NCBI RefSeq assembly: GCF_016863615.1
Contig: NZ_BOPF01000040.1
Coordinates: 31,503-95,502, forward strand
Reading direction: 5' to 3'
Source of the DNA: Virgisporangium aliadipatigenens
Lineage (GTDB): Bacteria; Actinomycetota; Actinomycetes; Mycobacteriales; Micromonosporaceae
DNA length: 64,000 bases
Part shown: piece by piece, positions 25,401 through 33,920 of the stretch
How positions within the stretch are numbered: position 1 is the first letter of the stretch
Layout of the letters: every line of letters starts with the position of its first letter
Program-made: the position numbers and the translations under genes
Notes under the pieces: model-generated
What the model saw: only the letters and a program-made list of their open reading frames with translations
What the model was told of the DNA's origin: nothing
The model's database searches: none

Positions 25401-25443
25401 CGCGCCGGAGGCGCCGCAGGTCAGGGCGCTGCTGGCGGAGTAG
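22438..25443 (+). CDS. AfsR-type SARP regulator with NB-ARC and TPR domains
   Basis: The 1001-residue protein has an OmpR-like DNA-binding domain (about 10-95), a bacterial transcriptional activation domain (about 100-245), an NB-ARC STAND ATPase with P-loop GTAGVGKTA (about 300-308) and LIVLDN as Walker B, and a C-terminal set of about seven TPR repeats (about 700-960). This is the AfsR layout; such proteins activate secondary metabolism or differentiation genes once ATP hydrolysis and TPR contacts release them. A strong GGAAGGAGG lies before ATG at 22438. No biosynthetic cluster adjoins it, so its targets are elsewhere or may include gltD. Confidence 0.92.
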   Translation: MDFRALGPIQLRGPGGWQDAGPPQQSCVLGVLLVEAGRIVPVDLIVDRVWGTAAPEAARRTLHSYVTRLRRMVEQVPGAAIVRRSGGYVLDIVPDRVDLHRGRRLRAEAREPGRSPAERAALLREAVELWRGEPLAGLSGEWVGRTREALRQERLDGTVAWARAEIDGGDPGAVLTPLSQLVAEHPLAESPVAVLMRAFCAVGRVTDALDCYAAARQRLLDELGVDPGAELQAMHRAALRGELDPPAGPPPAPVVVRNVPAQLPMDVYGFTGRDAEIATLDALFSPADGQPNAVRIAAVSGTAGVGKTALAVHWAHRVADEFPDGQLYVNLRGYDPEQPVTPGDALAGFLAALGLAGRDVPLEVDGRAARFRSEVAGRRMLIVLDNAASVEQIRPLLPGSATCLVVVTSRDSLAGLVALHGARRVDLDLLESGDAMELLRGLLRERVDAEPDAARLLADSCARLPLALRVAAELVAARPATPLSDLSRELGEQRLELLDAGGDDRGAVRAVFSWSYQHLPADAARAFRMVGLHPGADFDAYAVAALTGADLGAARRWLGTLARVHLLHAAGPGRYGMHDLLRAYAAELAAATDPEDARRAALTRLFDYYLATAGTAMDVLYPAERDRRPPIPEVGTPVPPMSDAAAARLWLENERPSIVAVAAHTVTHGWWTYPTRLSGTLWRYFDWGGHFPDAVTVSAHALRAARLSGDRAAEANALSDSAGVYGRLARFKESLERYEAALELFRLVGDRLGEARALTNSGLIHAQTGQYPQAVPLHEQAVELFRALGDAHGESRAWGNLGVALERKGEYDRATECQERSLALARQVGDPDNEAVGIVNLGLIASARGDYDRAVGYLKHSVAIFAERGSVARQAEATSMLGVVYGRQGRWEMAVEGHQRAASLLREIGDRFGEVRALNGLGEALRASGYPDKARQHYEAALAIAVEIGTLHEEARAYDGLAHTWRADDPERAFSLWKRALDGYTAIGAPEAPQVRALLAE

Positions 25444-25577
25444 GCCCACCCTAGCGAGATTGGTCTCAGACCGTACCTCTATGGCGCGCGGACGGGTTTC
25501 GGGTATGTTTCGGCAACGTCTATGCCGGGCCAACGCTGTCCCACGGATGCTGTTCACACGTGGGAGGCCAGCCGCTC

Positions 25578-27041
25578 ATGCCCGACCCGAACGGTTTTCT
25601 GAAGTACAGCCGTCAGACTCCGCCGCTGCGGCCCGTTCCGTTGCGGCTGCTGGACTGGCGCGACGTGTACCAGCGCACCGATCCGACGGCGATCCGGGAG
25701 CAGGCCACCCGCTGCATGAACTGCGGCATCCCGTTCTGCCACGAGGGGTGCCCGCTCGGCAACCTCATCCCCACGTGGAACGACCTGGTGCACAGCGACG
25801 ACTACGCCTCGGCGTCGGAACGGCTGCACGCCACCAACAACTTCCCGGAGTTCACCGGGCGGCTCTGTCCGGCTCCCTGCGAGGCGGCCTGCGTCCTGGG
25901 CATCCACGACGACCCGGTGACCATCAAGCAGGTCGAGGTGGAGATCGCCAACCGCACCGTGGACGCCGGACTGCGCCCGTGGAAGGTGACGGCCCGCTCC
26001 GGCAAGAGCGTGGGCGTGGTCGGTTCGGGGCCGGCCGGGATGGCGGCGGCGCAGCAGCTCGCGCGCGCCGGCCACGCGGTGACGCTCTACGAGCGGGACG
26101 AGGCGATCGGCGGCCTGCTGCGCTTCGGCATCCCCGACTTCAAGCTGGAGAAGTCGCACATCGACCTGCGCATGGAGCAGCTCGCGGCCGAGGGCGTGAC
26201 CTTCCGGACCGGCTGTGACGTGGGCGTCGACGTGACGATCCCGCAGCTGCGCGCGGAGCACGACGCGATCGTGCTGACCACCGGCGCGCAGGATCCGCGC
26301 GACGTGCCGACCACGCCGGGCCGCGAACTCGGCGGCATCCACCTGGCGATGGACTACCTCGGCGGCGCCAACCGGGTGGTGGCCGGCACGCTGGCCGTTC
26401 CGCCGATCGACGCGGCCGGCAAGCACGTCATCGTGCTCGGGGGCGGCGACACGGCCGCCGACTGCCTGGGCACGGCGCACCGCCACGGCGCGAAGAGCGT
26501 GCACCTGATCGAGGTGGTGCCGGAGCCGCCGGCCGTTCGGGACGGGACGCGCAACCCGTGGCCGACCTGGCCGCTGATCCTGCGCACCGCGTCGGCGCAC
26601 GAGGAGGGCGGCACCCGGTTGTACGGCTCGGCGGTGCGGCGGTTCATCGGGACGACGACGGTCGAGGCCGTCGAGGTGGTCGACGTGGTGCTCGCGACCG
26701 ACGGCAGCTTCGGGCTGACCGAGGTGCCGGGCACCGAGCGCCGGTTGCCGGCCGACCTGGTGCTGCTGGCGATCGGGTTCGCCGGCACCGAGCCGGGGCC
26801 GCTGCTGGCGCAGGCCGGGATCGAACGCAACCGGCGCGGCACGATCGACGCCGACCCCGAGTGGAACACGAGCGCCGACGGGATCTTCGTGGCCGGCGAC
26901 GCCCGGCGCGGGCCGTCGCTGATCGTGTGGGCGATCGCGGAGGGGCGTTCGGCGGCGGCCGCCGTGCACCGGTACCTGGGCGGCGGGGGAGACCTGCCGG
27001 CGCCGGTCACTCCGGCTTCGCGACCGATCTCCGTGCACTGA
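25578..27041 (+). CDS. gltD: Glutamate synthase small subunit
   Basis: The 487-residue protein has the N-terminal [4Fe-4S] cysteines (CMNCGIPFCHEGCPLGN and CPAPCEAACVLG), a FAD-binding GSGPAGMAAAQQLA motif and an NAD(P)-binding GGGDTAADC motif. It feeds electrons from NADPH to the large subunit GltB, which makes glutamate from glutamine and 2-oxoglutarate. No gltB is adjacent: the gene upstream is the SARP regulator. ATG at 25578 gives the usual MPDPNGFLKY start. It could serve a distant gltB or another flavin or iron-sulfur partner. Its 3' end overlaps the kinase gene by 35 bases. Confidence 0.93.
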   Translation: MPDPNGFLKYSRQTPPLRPVPLRLLDWRDVYQRTDPTAIREQATRCMNCGIPFCHEGCPLGNLIPTWNDLVHSDDYASASERLHATNNFPEFTGRLCPAPCEAACVLGIHDDPVTIKQVEVEIANRTVDAGLRPWKVTARSGKSVGVVGSGPAGMAAAQQLARAGHAVTLYERDEAIGGLLRFGIPDFKLEKSHIDLRMEQLAAEGVTFRTGCDVGVDVTIPQLRAEHDAIVLTTGAQDPRDVPTTPGRELGGIHLAMDYLGGANRVVAGTLAVPPIDAAGKHVIVLGGGDTAADCLGTAHRHGAKSVHLIEVVPEPPAVRDGTRNPWPTWPLILRTASAHEEGGTRLYGSAVRRFIGTTTVEAVEVVDVVLATDGSFGLTEVPGTERRLPADLVLLAIGFAGTEPGPLLAQAGIERNRRGTIDADPEWNTSADGIFVAGDARRGPSLIVWAIAEGRSAAAAVHRYLGGGGDLPAPVTPASRPISVH

Positions 27042-28296
27042 ACGCAGGCAGGAGCACCGTCATCACCAGGCCGCCCTCGTCGCGCGGTTCGGCGGTGACG
27101 GTGCCGCCGTGCGCCCGTGCCACTGCCTCCACAATGGACAGTCCGAGGCCGACCCCGTGCGCCGAGGTCCCCACCCGGTCGGTGCCCAGCCGGCGGAACG
27201 GCTCGAACAGGCCGGCGATCTCGTAGCGGGGAACGTGCGGGCCGGAGTTCTCGACGGTCAGCATCGCCTGTCCGGTGCCGGGCCGCACGCCGGTGGCCAC
27301 GCGCACCCAGCCGTCCTCGGAGACGTTGTGCCGCAAGGCGTTCTCGACGAGGTTCTGCACGAGGCGTTCGAGGAGAACCGGGCTGCCGGCCGTGGGGGCC
27401 TCGGCGGCGTCCAGCCGCACGGCGATCTTCTCCTGCGGCAGCTGCGTCACCACGTGCGCCACGACGTCGGCGAGGTCGACGTAGAAGTGCTCGTCGAGTG
27501 CGCGTTCGGAACGGGCGAGCAGGAGCAGCCCGTCGATGAGCCGGGCGTGGCGGGCGTTCACGGCGAGCAGGGTCGTGCCGAGCTGCCTGATCTCCGGCGT
27601 GGCCGTGTCGGGGTCCAGCGCCACCTCCAGCAGGGTGCGGTTGAGGGTCAGCGGCGTGCGCAGTTCGTGCGAGGCGTTCGCGATGAACCGGCGCTGCGAG
27701 TCGAACGCGCCGTCGAGGCGTTCCAGCATCAGGTCGAACGTGTCCGCCAGCTCCTTGACCTCGTCGTCGGGGCCGTCGAGCGCGATCCGTTCGTGCATGG
27801 TGCCGTCGGCGCCGGGGGCCGCGGCGATCCGCCGGGCGGTCTCGGTCATCCGGTGCAGCGGCTGGAGCAGGCGGCCGGCGAGCAGCCAGCCCAGGGCGAT
27901 GGCCGCCGCGCCGACGACGGCGAGCGCGATCGAGCCCTGGATCAGCACCTCCTGGAGCGTGGTGTCGGCCGACTTGTCGACGACCTTGCGCACCTCCTCC
28001 CTGGTCAGCGGCGGCGCGATCTCGCCGCCCACGCCGACGAGGCAGTCGTCCCCGGGCGAGGTGTCCGGCTGCCTGGCCGGCGGGGTGGGCGCCGCCCCGG
28101 GCGGGACCCGCGGCTCTCCCGAGGGCTGCAGCGGCGCCTCGGCACCGGGACCGCACTTGGCCCAGAACTTCTCGCCGCCGACCCGCTGCGCGGTCAGCAC
28201 GTAGGTGACGCCGAGGACGGCGAGCCCGGCGACGAGGAAGAGGCCGCCGTACACCAGGGTCAGCCTGCCCCGGATGGTCAGCCGCGGGCGCCGCAT
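27007..28296 (-). CDS. Two-component sensor histidine kinase
   Basis: The 429-residue protein has two membrane helices (about 12-34 and 122-145) around an extracytoplasmic loop with Pro-rich sequence, a HAMP domain, the phosphoacceptor helix NASHELRTPL and ATPase motifs NLVENALRHN and GVGLGLSIV. It is a classic EnvZ/PhoR-like kinase. The start ATG overlaps the stop of the response regulator gene by one base, so both are translated together. Divergent transport genes from 29060 are the likely target. The loop contains two cysteines, which may form a disulfide. Confidence 0.93.
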   Translation of the reverse strand: MRRPRLTIRGRLTLVYGGLFLVAGLAVLGVTYVLTAQRVGGEKFWAKCGPGAEAPLQPSGEPRVPPGAAPTPPARQPDTSPGDDCLVGVGGEIAPPLTREEVRKVVDKSADTTLQEVLIQGSIALAVVGAAAIALGWLLAGRLLQPLHRMTETARRIAAAPGADGTMHERIALDGPDDEVKELADTFDLMLERLDGAFDSQRRFIANASHELRTPLTLNRTLLEVALDPDTATPEIRQLGTTLLAVNARHARLIDGLLLLARSERALDEHFYVDLADVVAHVVTQLPQEKIAVRLDAAEAPTAGSPVLLERLVQNLVENALRHNVSEDGWVRVATGVRPGTGQAMLTVENSGPHVPRYEIAGLFEPFRRLGTDRVGTSAHGVGLGLSIVEAVARAHGGTVTAEPRDEGGLVMTVLLPAFSARRSVAKPE

Positions 28297-28952
28297 CACG
28301 GGATCCGGTAGCCGACGCCGGGATCGGTCAGCACGACGGGTGGATCGCCGAGCTTGCGGCGCAGCTTCAGGATCGTCATGCGCACCGCGTGGCTGAACGG
28401 GTCCGCGTGCTCGTCCCACGCCTTCTCCATGAGCAGTTCGGCGGAGACGGCCACCCCGTCGGCGCGCAGCAGTTCGGCCAGCACCGCGAACTCCTTGCGC
28501 GACAGCGGAACGTAGCGGCCGTCCCGGAACACCTCCCGCCGGTGCGGGTCGAGCCGGATGCCGGCGCGTTCGAGGACGGGCGGCACGGCGGGTCTGGCCC
28601 GCCGGCCGAGGGCCGCCACGCGCGCCACCAACTCCTTGAACGCGAACGGCTTGGGCAGGTAGTCGTCCGCCCCGAGGGAGAGGCCGGCGACGCGGTCGTC
28701 GACGTCGGCGGCCGCCGTGAGCATCAGCACGCGGGCGGCGCCGTCGCGGGCGGCGAGCGTGCGGCACACGTCGTCGCCGTGCACCACGGGCAGGTCGCGG
28801 TCGAGGACGACGACGTCGTAGTCGTTGACGTCGACGCGTTCCAGGGCGGCGCCGCCGTCGTAGACCACGTCGACCGCGTGGGCGGCGCGGCGCAGCCCGT
28901 CGGCGACGGCGTCGGCGAGCAGGGGTTCGTCCTCGACCACCAGGATCCGCAT
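28296..28952 (-). CDS. OmpR/PhoP-family response regulator
   Basis: The 218-residue protein has a receiver domain with acidic pair ED near residue 8, phosphoacceptor Asp51 in VVVLDRDLP, Thr79 and Lys101 in the usual places, and a C-terminal winged helix ending in VVLTDPGVGYRIP. It is paired with the kinase downstream. GGAG lies 4 bases before ATG at 28952. It diverges from the lipoprotein/efflux operon over about 107 bases, where a GTGATGTCAC palindrome (28972-28981) is a possible binding site. Confidence 0.93.
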   Translation of the reverse strand: MRILVVEDEPLLADAVADGLRRAAHAVDVVYDGGAALERVDVNDYDVVVLDRDLPVVHGDDVCRTLAARDGAARVLMLTAAADVDDRVAGLSLGADDYLPKPFAFKELVARVAALGRRARPAVPPVLERAGIRLDPHRREVFRDGRYVPLSRKEFAVLAELLRADGVAVSAELLMEKAWDEHADPFSHAVRMTILKLRRKLGDPPVVLTDPGVGYRIP

Positions 28953-28971
28953 GACTCCATGCTGACCGACG

Positions 28972-28981
28972 GTGATGTCAC
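28972..28981. promoter_or_regulatory. Short palindrome between regulator and export operon
   Basis: GTGATGTCAC is an inverted repeat (GTGA/TCAC) in the divergent region. OmpR-type regulators usually bind direct repeats, so the assignment is weak. Confidence 0.3.
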
Positions 28982-29059
28982 TTCGGCGTCAACGTGCGCG
29001 CTGACGGCCGGGAAACCCCGCATTCCGTTCACTCCTCCCAAACGGAAGGGGGAAATCCC

Positions 29060-29614
29060 ATGAGAGTGCGACAGGGCCTCGCCCTGACCCTGCTGGCCGT
29101 GCTCCTGACGGCCGGCTGTGCCGGTAAGGACGGCGGCGGTGACGACGTCGCCAGTGCGACCGGCGACAAGGGCGGTGCCACCCCGACGGCCGGCGCCTCG
29201 CCGATGAACGAGCAGGAGCGCGCCGCGAAGTTCGGCGATTGCATGCGCGCCAACGGGCTGCCGGAGTTCAAGGATCCGGAGGTCGAGGAGGGGCGGGTCG
29301 GGATGATGGTGCCGGAGGGCACCGACAAGGCGACCGTCGACGCGGCGATGGCCAAGTGCAAGGAGTTCCTGCCCGGCGGCGGCGAACTGCGCAAGCCCGA
29401 CGCCGCGGCGATGGAACAGATGCGCAAGCACGCCCAGTGCATGCGGGAGAACGGCATCCCGGACTTCCCGGACCCGTCCGAGGAGGGCGGCATCGCGCTC
29501 GACCTGGACAAGCTCGGGCTCAGCGGCCCCGACGACCCGCGCCTGAAGGCGGCCGAGGAGGCCTGCAAGCAGTACATGCCCGAGGGGCCCGGCGCGCAGA
29601 AGAAGACCGGCTGA
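29060..29614 (+). CDS. Lipoprotein with repeated Cys/FPDP motif
   Basis: The 184-residue protein has a lipoprotein signal with LLTAGC at about residue 20. After a Gly/Asp/Thr-rich linker come two similar segments, CMRANGLPEFKDP and CMRENGIPDFPDP, each followed by a further cysteine about 35-60 residues later, so it probably has two disulfide-linked halves. Proteins of this kind are common upstream of actinobacterial HlyD/ABC efflux genes regulated by two-component systems, but their function is not known. GGAAGGGGG precedes ATG at 29060. Its TGA overlaps the next ATG by one base. Confidence 0.85.
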   Translation: MRVRQGLALTLLAVLLTAGCAGKDGGGDDVASATGDKGGATPTAGASPMNEQERAAKFGDCMRANGLPEFKDPEVEEGRVGMMVPEGTDKATVDAAMAKCKEFLPGGGELRKPDAAAMEQMRKHAQCMRENGIPDFPDPSEEGGIALDLDKLGLSGPDDPRLKAAEEACKQYMPEGPGAQKKTG

Positions 29615-30699
29615 TGAGCGGGAAGGGGAGACACCGCCGCACCCGCCGGGTGGTCATCGCCGTGATCCTGGTGCTGGCGGCGGGCGCGGCGACGGCGGCG
29701 GCCGCGAACGGCTACGGCTGGCGCAACGCGAGCGACGACGAGCCGGCCGGCAGCACCCTGCCGGCGAAGACCGCCCCGGTCACCCGACAGACGCTCGCCG
29801 ACACCCAGAACGAGTCCGGCGAACTCGGCTACGGCACCGACGTGTCGGTCGCCGCGAGGCTCAGCGGAACGCTCACCGCGATCCCGGCCGGCGGCACCGC
29901 CGTCGCGCGCGGCGAGGCGCTCTACCGGGTCGACAACACGCCTGTGGTGCTGCTGTACGGCGGCCTGCCGGCCTACCGGACCCTCGCCTCCGGGGTGGAG
30001 GGGCCGGACGTCAAGCAGTTCGAGGAGAACCTCGCCGCGCTCGGCTACGGCGGCTTCACCGTCGACGAGGAGTACACCTCCGCGACCGCGAACGCGGTGC
30101 AGGTGTGGCAGGAGGACCTGGGCCTGACCGAGACGGGAACGGTCGAGCCGGGCCGGATCGTCTACGCCGGTGGCGCGGTGCGCGTCGCCGCGACCAGCAT
30201 CGACGTCGGCGGCGCGGTGCAGCCCGGCGCGACGGTGCTCTCGTACACCGGCCGCTCCCGCGCGGTCACCGTCGACCTGGACGTCTCCGAGCAGCGGATG
30301 GCGAAGATCGGCAACTCGGTGACGGTGAAGCTGCCGGACGGAAAGACGGTCAACGGGAAGATCGCCTCCGCCGAGAGCGTCATCGTCGCCGCCGAGAACC
30401 CGCAGGAGGACGACACCACGAAGATCCGGGTGGGCATCACGGTCGACGACGAGAAGGCCGTCGAGGGGCTGGACCAGGCGGCCGTCACGGTGACGTTCGT
30501 GGCGTCGCAGCGGGAGAAGGTGCTGACGGTGCCGGTCGCCGCGCTGTTGGCGCTCGCCGAGGGCGGTTACGGCGTTCAGGTGGTCGAGAACGGGACCTCG
30601 CGGATCGTCGCCGTCGAGACGGGGATGTTCGCGGCGGGGCGGGTGGAGATCTCCGGCGAGGGCATCGCCGAGGGGACCGTCGTGGGGATGCCCTCATGA
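29614..30699 (+). CDS. HlyD-like membrane fusion protein with peptidoglycan-binding domain
   Basis: The 361-residue protein has an N-terminal membrane helix (about 12-32), a short lipoyl/HlyD-like half (about 45-110), a peptidoglycan-binding type 1 domain (about 125-180: [34 protein letters not shown]) and a second adaptor part (about 185-350). It would link the MacB-type transporter to the wall. The stop codon shares bases with a 28-codon frame that fills the gap to the ATPase gene. Confidence 0.88.
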   Translation: MSGKGRHRRTRRVVIAVILVLAAGAATAAAANGYGWRNASDDEPAGSTLPAKTAPVTRQTLADTQNESGELGYGTDVSVAARLSGTLTAIPAGGTAVARGEALYRVDNTPVVLLYGGLPAYRTLASGVEGPDVKQFEENLAALGYGGFTVDEEYTSATANAVQVWQEDLGLTETGTVEPGRIVYAGGAVRVAATSIDVGGAVQPGATVLSYTGRSRAVTVDLDVSEQRMAKIGNSVTVKLPDGKTVNGKIASAESVIVAAENPQEDDTTKIRVGITVDDEKAVEGLDQAAVTVTFVASQREKVLTVPVAALLALAEGGYGVQVVENGTSRIVAVETGMFAAGRVEISGEGIAEGTVVGMPS

Positions 30700-30782
30700 G
30701 CGGACGCTTGCGGGAGCTCATCGTGGGGCACTGTGCGCTCGCGTCTCGTGGCGCCGGGGAGCGAAGCGAGGCGGAGTCATGA
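30696..30782 (+). CDS. Candidate 28-residue small ORF between hlyD-like and ABC genes
   Basis: An ATG at 30696 overlaps the stop of the HlyD-like gene (ATGA) and the small frame ends in a TGA at 30780-30782 that overlaps the ATPase ATG at 30779 (ATGA). The product starts [13 protein letters not shown] and ends polar. The double overlap would let ribosomes pass across an otherwise 79-base gap. The sequence has no recognised domain and its GAGCGAAGCGAGG end looks like common actinobacterial intergenic DNA, so it may be chance. Confidence 0.35.
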   Translation: MSGRLRELIVGHCALASRGAGERSEAES

Positions 30783-31441
30783 GCGTCGTGGTGCTCGACA
30801 AAGTGACGAAGACGTACGGGGAGCGGGTCACCGCGCTGCGGGACGTCTCGCTCACCGTGGAGTCGGGGGAACTGCTCGCCATCGTCGGCCCGTCCGGTTC
30901 GGGCAAGTCGACGATGCTGCACGTGATCGGCACGCTCGACCGGCCGTCCGCCGGCACCGTGCGGGTCGCCGGGCACGACGTCGCCACGCTGACCGACCGG
31001 AAGCTGTCGGCGCTGCGGGCCGGCCGGATCGGGTTCGTGTTCCAGCAGTTCCATCTGGCGCCGGGGCGCCCGGCGGTGGACAACGTCGCGGACGGGTTGC
31101 TCTACGCGGGCGTTCCACCGAAGGAGCGGAGGCGTCGGGCGGAGGCAGCGCTGGTCCGGGTCGGGCTGGGTGACCGGCTCGACCACCGCCCGCACCAGCT
31201 CTCCGGCGGCGAACGCCAGCGCGTCGCGATCGCCCGCGCGGTCGTGGGGGAGCCGCCGCTGCTGCTGGCGGACGAGCCGACCGGCAACCTCGACTCCGCG
31301 TCCGGGACCGGCGTCCTGGTGCTCCTGCGGGAACTGAACGCCGCCGGCACGACGGTCCTGATCATCACGCACGATCGGGACATCGCGGCGAGCCTGCCCC
31401 GGCAAGTGGTGATGAAGGACGGGGAGATCGTCGATGAGTGA
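30779..31441 (+). CDS. ABC transporter ATPase, MacB/LolD type
   Basis: The 220-residue ATPase has Walker [11 protein letters not shown]-loop FVFQQFHL, signature [14 protein letters not shown], Walker [13 protein letters not shown] and a switch His in ITHDRD. This is the MacB family pattern, whose members use mechanical force to drive extrusion through a partner permease and fusion protein. The following permease starts 8 bases inside its end. Confidence 0.93.
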   Translation: MSVVVLDKVTKTYGERVTALRDVSLTVESGELLAIVGPSGSGKSTMLHVIGTLDRPSAGTVRVAGHDVATLTDRKLSALRAGRIGFVFQQFHLAPGRPAVDNVADGLLYAGVPPKERRRRAEAALVRVGLGDRLDHRPHQLSGGERQRVAIARAVVGEPPLLLADEPTGNLDSASGTGVLVLLRELNAAGTTVLIITHDRDIAASLPRQVVMKDGEIVDE

Positions 31442-32633
31442 GTTGACGCCGGCCCGGCTCGGCCTCCGCGACGTGGTGCGCGTCGGCGGCGACGGCCTGC
31501 GCACGCGGCCGCTGCGGGTGTTCCTGTCGGCGCTCGGCATCGCGATCGGCATCGCCGCGATGACGGCTGTCGTCGGCATCTCCACGTCCAGCCGCGCCGA
31601 CCTGGACCGCATGCTGGAGGCGCTCGGCACCGACCTGCTCACCGTCGCGCCGGGCAGCACGATGTTCGGGGAGGACGCCACGCTGCCGGACGAGTCGGTG
31701 GCGATGATCGCGCGGATCGGGCCGGTGACGCGGGTGGCGGCGACCGGCAAGGTGCCGGACACGAAGGCGTACCGCACGGACCGGGTCCCGGCCGCGCAGT
31801 CCGGCGGGATCTCGGTGCAGGCCGCGCATCTGGACCTGCTCGGCACCGTCGGGGCGACCGTCGCCCACGGCACCTGGCTCAACGCCGCCACTGAGCGGTA
31901 TCCGGCGGTGGTGCTCGGCGCGACGACCGCCCAGCGGCTGGGGATCACCGCGGCCGACGGCGGGACCCAGGTCTACATCGGGGGACGGTGGTTCACCGTG
32001 ATCGGGCTGCTGGATCCGGTGCCGCTGGCGTCGGAGCTGGACAACGCCGCGCTCATCGGATGGCCCGCCGCGAAGGAGTACCTGGGGTTCGACGGGCACC
32101 CGACGACGGTCTACACCCGGTCGCGGGACGACGCGGTGGAGGCGGTGCGCGGGGTGCTCGCCGCGACGGCCAATCCGGAGAAGCCCAACGAGGTGAAGGT
32201 CTCGCGCCCGTCGGACGCGCTCGCCGCGCGTCAGGCGACGGACCGGGCGTTCACGGGCCTGCTGCTGGGCCTGGGTGCCGTGGCACTGCTCGTCGGTGGC
32301 GTCGGCGTCGCCAACACCATGGTCATTTCCGTGTTGGAACGTCGTGCCGAGATCGGCCTGCGCCGTTCGCTCGGTGCGACGCGGGGGCAGATCCGGCTGC
32401 AGTTCCTGGCCGAGTCGCTGCTGCTGTCGGCGTTGGGGGGCGTCGGGGGTGTGCTGCTCGGGACGGCGGTGACGGCGATCTACGCCTCGACGCGGGAGTG
32501 GCCGACCGTGGTGCCGCCGTGGGCGATGGCCGGCGGGGTGGCGGCGACCCTGGTGATCGGGGCGGTCGCGGGGCTGTACCCGGCGATGCGGGCGGCCCGG
32601 CTCGCGCCCACGGAGGCGCTCGCGACGCCCTGA
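31434..32633 (+). CDS. MacB-type ABC permease
   Basis: The 399-residue protein has one N-terminal helix (about 26-48), a large extracytoplasmic domain (about 50-265) and three C-terminal helices in an FtsX core (about 270-385), with [31 protein letters not shown] as the family signature. It forms the channel part of the transporter with the ATPase and the HlyD-like protein. The substrate is unknown; toxic peptides or antibiotics are typical for such systems under two-component control. Confidence 0.92.
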   Translation: MSELTPARLGLRDVVRVGGDGLRTRPLRVFLSALGIAIGIAAMTAVVGISTSSRADLDRMLEALGTDLLTVAPGSTMFGEDATLPDESVAMIARIGPVTRVAATGKVPDTKAYRTDRVPAAQSGGISVQAAHLDLLGTVGATVAHGTWLNAATERYPAVVLGATTAQRLGITAADGGTQVYIGGRWFTVIGLLDPVPLASELDNAALIGWPAAKEYLGFDGHPTTVYTRSRDDAVEAVRGVLAATANPEKPNEVKVSRPSDALAARQATDRAFTGLLLGLGAVALLVGGVGVANTMVISVLERRAEIGLRRSLGATRGQIRLQFLAESLLLSALGGVGGVLLGTAVTAIYASTREWPTVVPPWAMAGGVAATLVIGAVAGLYPAMRAARLAPTEALATP

Positions 32634-32645
32634 ATGGTTCATCGC

Positions 32646-32661
32646 GCCGGACCGGTCCGGC
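32646..32661. terminator. Perfect GC-rich palindrome after the permease gene
   Basis: GCCGGACCGGTCCGGC, 12 bases after the stop codon, can form a 6-bp stem with a CCGG loop but has no following T run. It could be a weak terminator. Confidence 0.4.
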
Positions 32662-32713
32662 CCACCCGCGTTGAGCTGGTGTGTTGTGCCGGTCCGGCGT
32701 CTCACGTATTCAA

Positions 32714-32725
32714 GAAAGCGGTTTC
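32714..32725. promoter_or_regulatory. LacI-type operator candidate upstream of GH43
   Basis: GAAAGCGGTTTC resembles the central-CG operators of LacI-family sugar regulators in actinobacteria. It lies about 72 bases before the GH43 start. Confidence 0.45.
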
Positions 32726-32737
32726 CTTCATTGTCGG

Positions 32738-32755
32738 TATCGAGTGGTTTCGATA
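32738..32755. promoter_or_regulatory. Inverted repeat upstream of GH43
   Basis: TATCGA and TCGATA flank six bases (GTGGTT). The right half contains a TANNNT-like sequence and may overlap the promoter. Confidence 0.45.
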
Positions 32756-32796
32756 GTGTGCGCCCACCTCCGACACCCCCCGGAAGGAGACCCGCC

Positions 32797-33771
32797 ATGA
32801 GCCGCTCGTTCGGCCGGCGGGCGGCGGCCGTGCTGGCCGTCGCCTCCGCCACGGTGGTGCTGGCCGCCGTCGGCGCCACCGCCGCCACCTATCCCAACCC
32901 CGGAACCGTGTCCGGGAACGTCAGCGTCCACGACCCCTCGATGGCGAAGGTCAACGGGACGTACTACGTGCTCGACAGCCACAACGGGCTGGAGATCCGC
33001 ACCTCCACCGACCGAACGGCCTGGCGCCTCGCCGGCTCCGTCTTCCCCAACGGCGCGCCGGCCGAGGTCGCCGACTACACCGGCGGCGACCGCAAGAACC
33101 TCTGGGCGCCCGACGTCTCGTACCGCAACGGCAAGTTCTACGTGTACTACTCGGCCTCGACCTTCGGCTCCAACAAGAGCGCGATCTTCCTGGCCACCAG
33201 CGCGACGGGTGCGCCCGGTTCGTACACGCAGGTCGGCAAGGTCATCGAGACCGGCACGTCGAGCAACTACAACGCGATCGACCCGAACCTCGTCGTCGAC
33301 CCGAACGGCAACTGGTGGCTCGCGCTCGGGTCGTTCTGGTCCGGCATCAAGCTCATCTCGATCAACCCGTCGACCGGCCTGCGCAACGGCTCGTCGATCC
33401 ACAGCCTCGCGACCCGCACCGCGAACTCGGGCTCGGTCGAGGCGCCGTACATCGTGTACCGGTCGGGCTACTACTACCTCTTCACCTCGTGGGACTTCTG
33501 CTGCCGCGGCACGAGCAGCACGTACCGCACGATGGTGGGTCGCAGCACGTCGATCACCGGCCCCTACGTCGACCGGAACGGCGTCGCGCTGACGGCCGGC
33601 GGCGGCAGCGAGGTGGTGGCGAGCCACGACGCGATCTACGGCCCCGGCTGCCCGTCGGTGATGTTCGACTCCGACGGCACGGTGATGGCGTACCACTACT
33701 ACACGGCGAACGACAGCCGCCTGGGCATCAACCTGGTGAGCTGGTCGGGTGGCTGGCCCGCGCTGTACTGA
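32797..33771 (+). CDS. Secreted GH43 endo-arabinanase
   Basis: The 324-residue protein has a signal peptide cleaved near ATAATYPNPG (about residue 30). Five-bladed GH43 features are present: general base Asp46 in VHDPSM, Asp162 in NAIDPNLVV and general acid Glu215 in GSVEAPY, with WAPDV and GPGCPSVMFDSDG also typical of alpha-1,5-L-arabinanases. It should cut arabinan side chains of pectin outside the cell. AAGGAG lies about 9 bases before ATG at 32797. Two operator-like sites upstream suggest control by a sugar-responsive regulator. A family A palindrome follows 15 bases after the stop. Confidence 0.92.
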   Translation: MSRSFGRRAAAVLAVASATVVLAAVGATAATYPNPGTVSGNVSVHDPSMAKVNGTYYVLDSHNGLEIRTSTDRTAWRLAGSVFPNGAPAEVADYTGGDRKNLWAPDVSYRNGKFYVYYSASTFGSNKSAIFLATSATGAPGSYTQVGKVIETGTSSNYNAIDPNLVVDPNGNWWLALGSFWSGIKLISINPSTGLRNGSSIHSLATRTANSGSVEAPYIVYRSGYYYLFTSWDFCCRGTSSTYRTMVGRSTSITGPYVDRNGVALTAGGGSEVVASHDAIYGPGCPSVMFDSDGTVMAYHYYTANDSRLGINLVSWSGGWPALY

Positions 33772-33786
33772 GCGGCGCGCTCCTTG

Positions 33787-33910
33787 CGCCGATCTTGCAG
33801 TTGTGGCGGGGATCTACCCGGGCAAAATCCGGCACGCCGGGCTCCGACCACTCTGGCCCGCGAGCTGTGCCGGGCGGCCCGGAGCAGTCGCCACAACTGC
33901 AAGATCGGCG
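33787..33910. repeat. Palindromic repeat family A, copy 2, between convergent genes
   Basis: Identical 20-bp inverted arms at 33787-33806 and 33891-33910 enclose an 84-base core that itself has GC-rich inverted pairs. It fills almost the whole gap between the convergent arabinanase and protease genes and could end transcription from both sides. Confidence 0.92.
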
Positions 33911-33920
33911 AGACGCGCCA

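Noticed and set aside
22270..25557. 1095-codon open frame on the minus strand opposite the SARP gene
   Set aside because: It is a shadow: Arg/His/Gly-rich, no family features, and exactly antisense to a well-supported AfsR-type gene.
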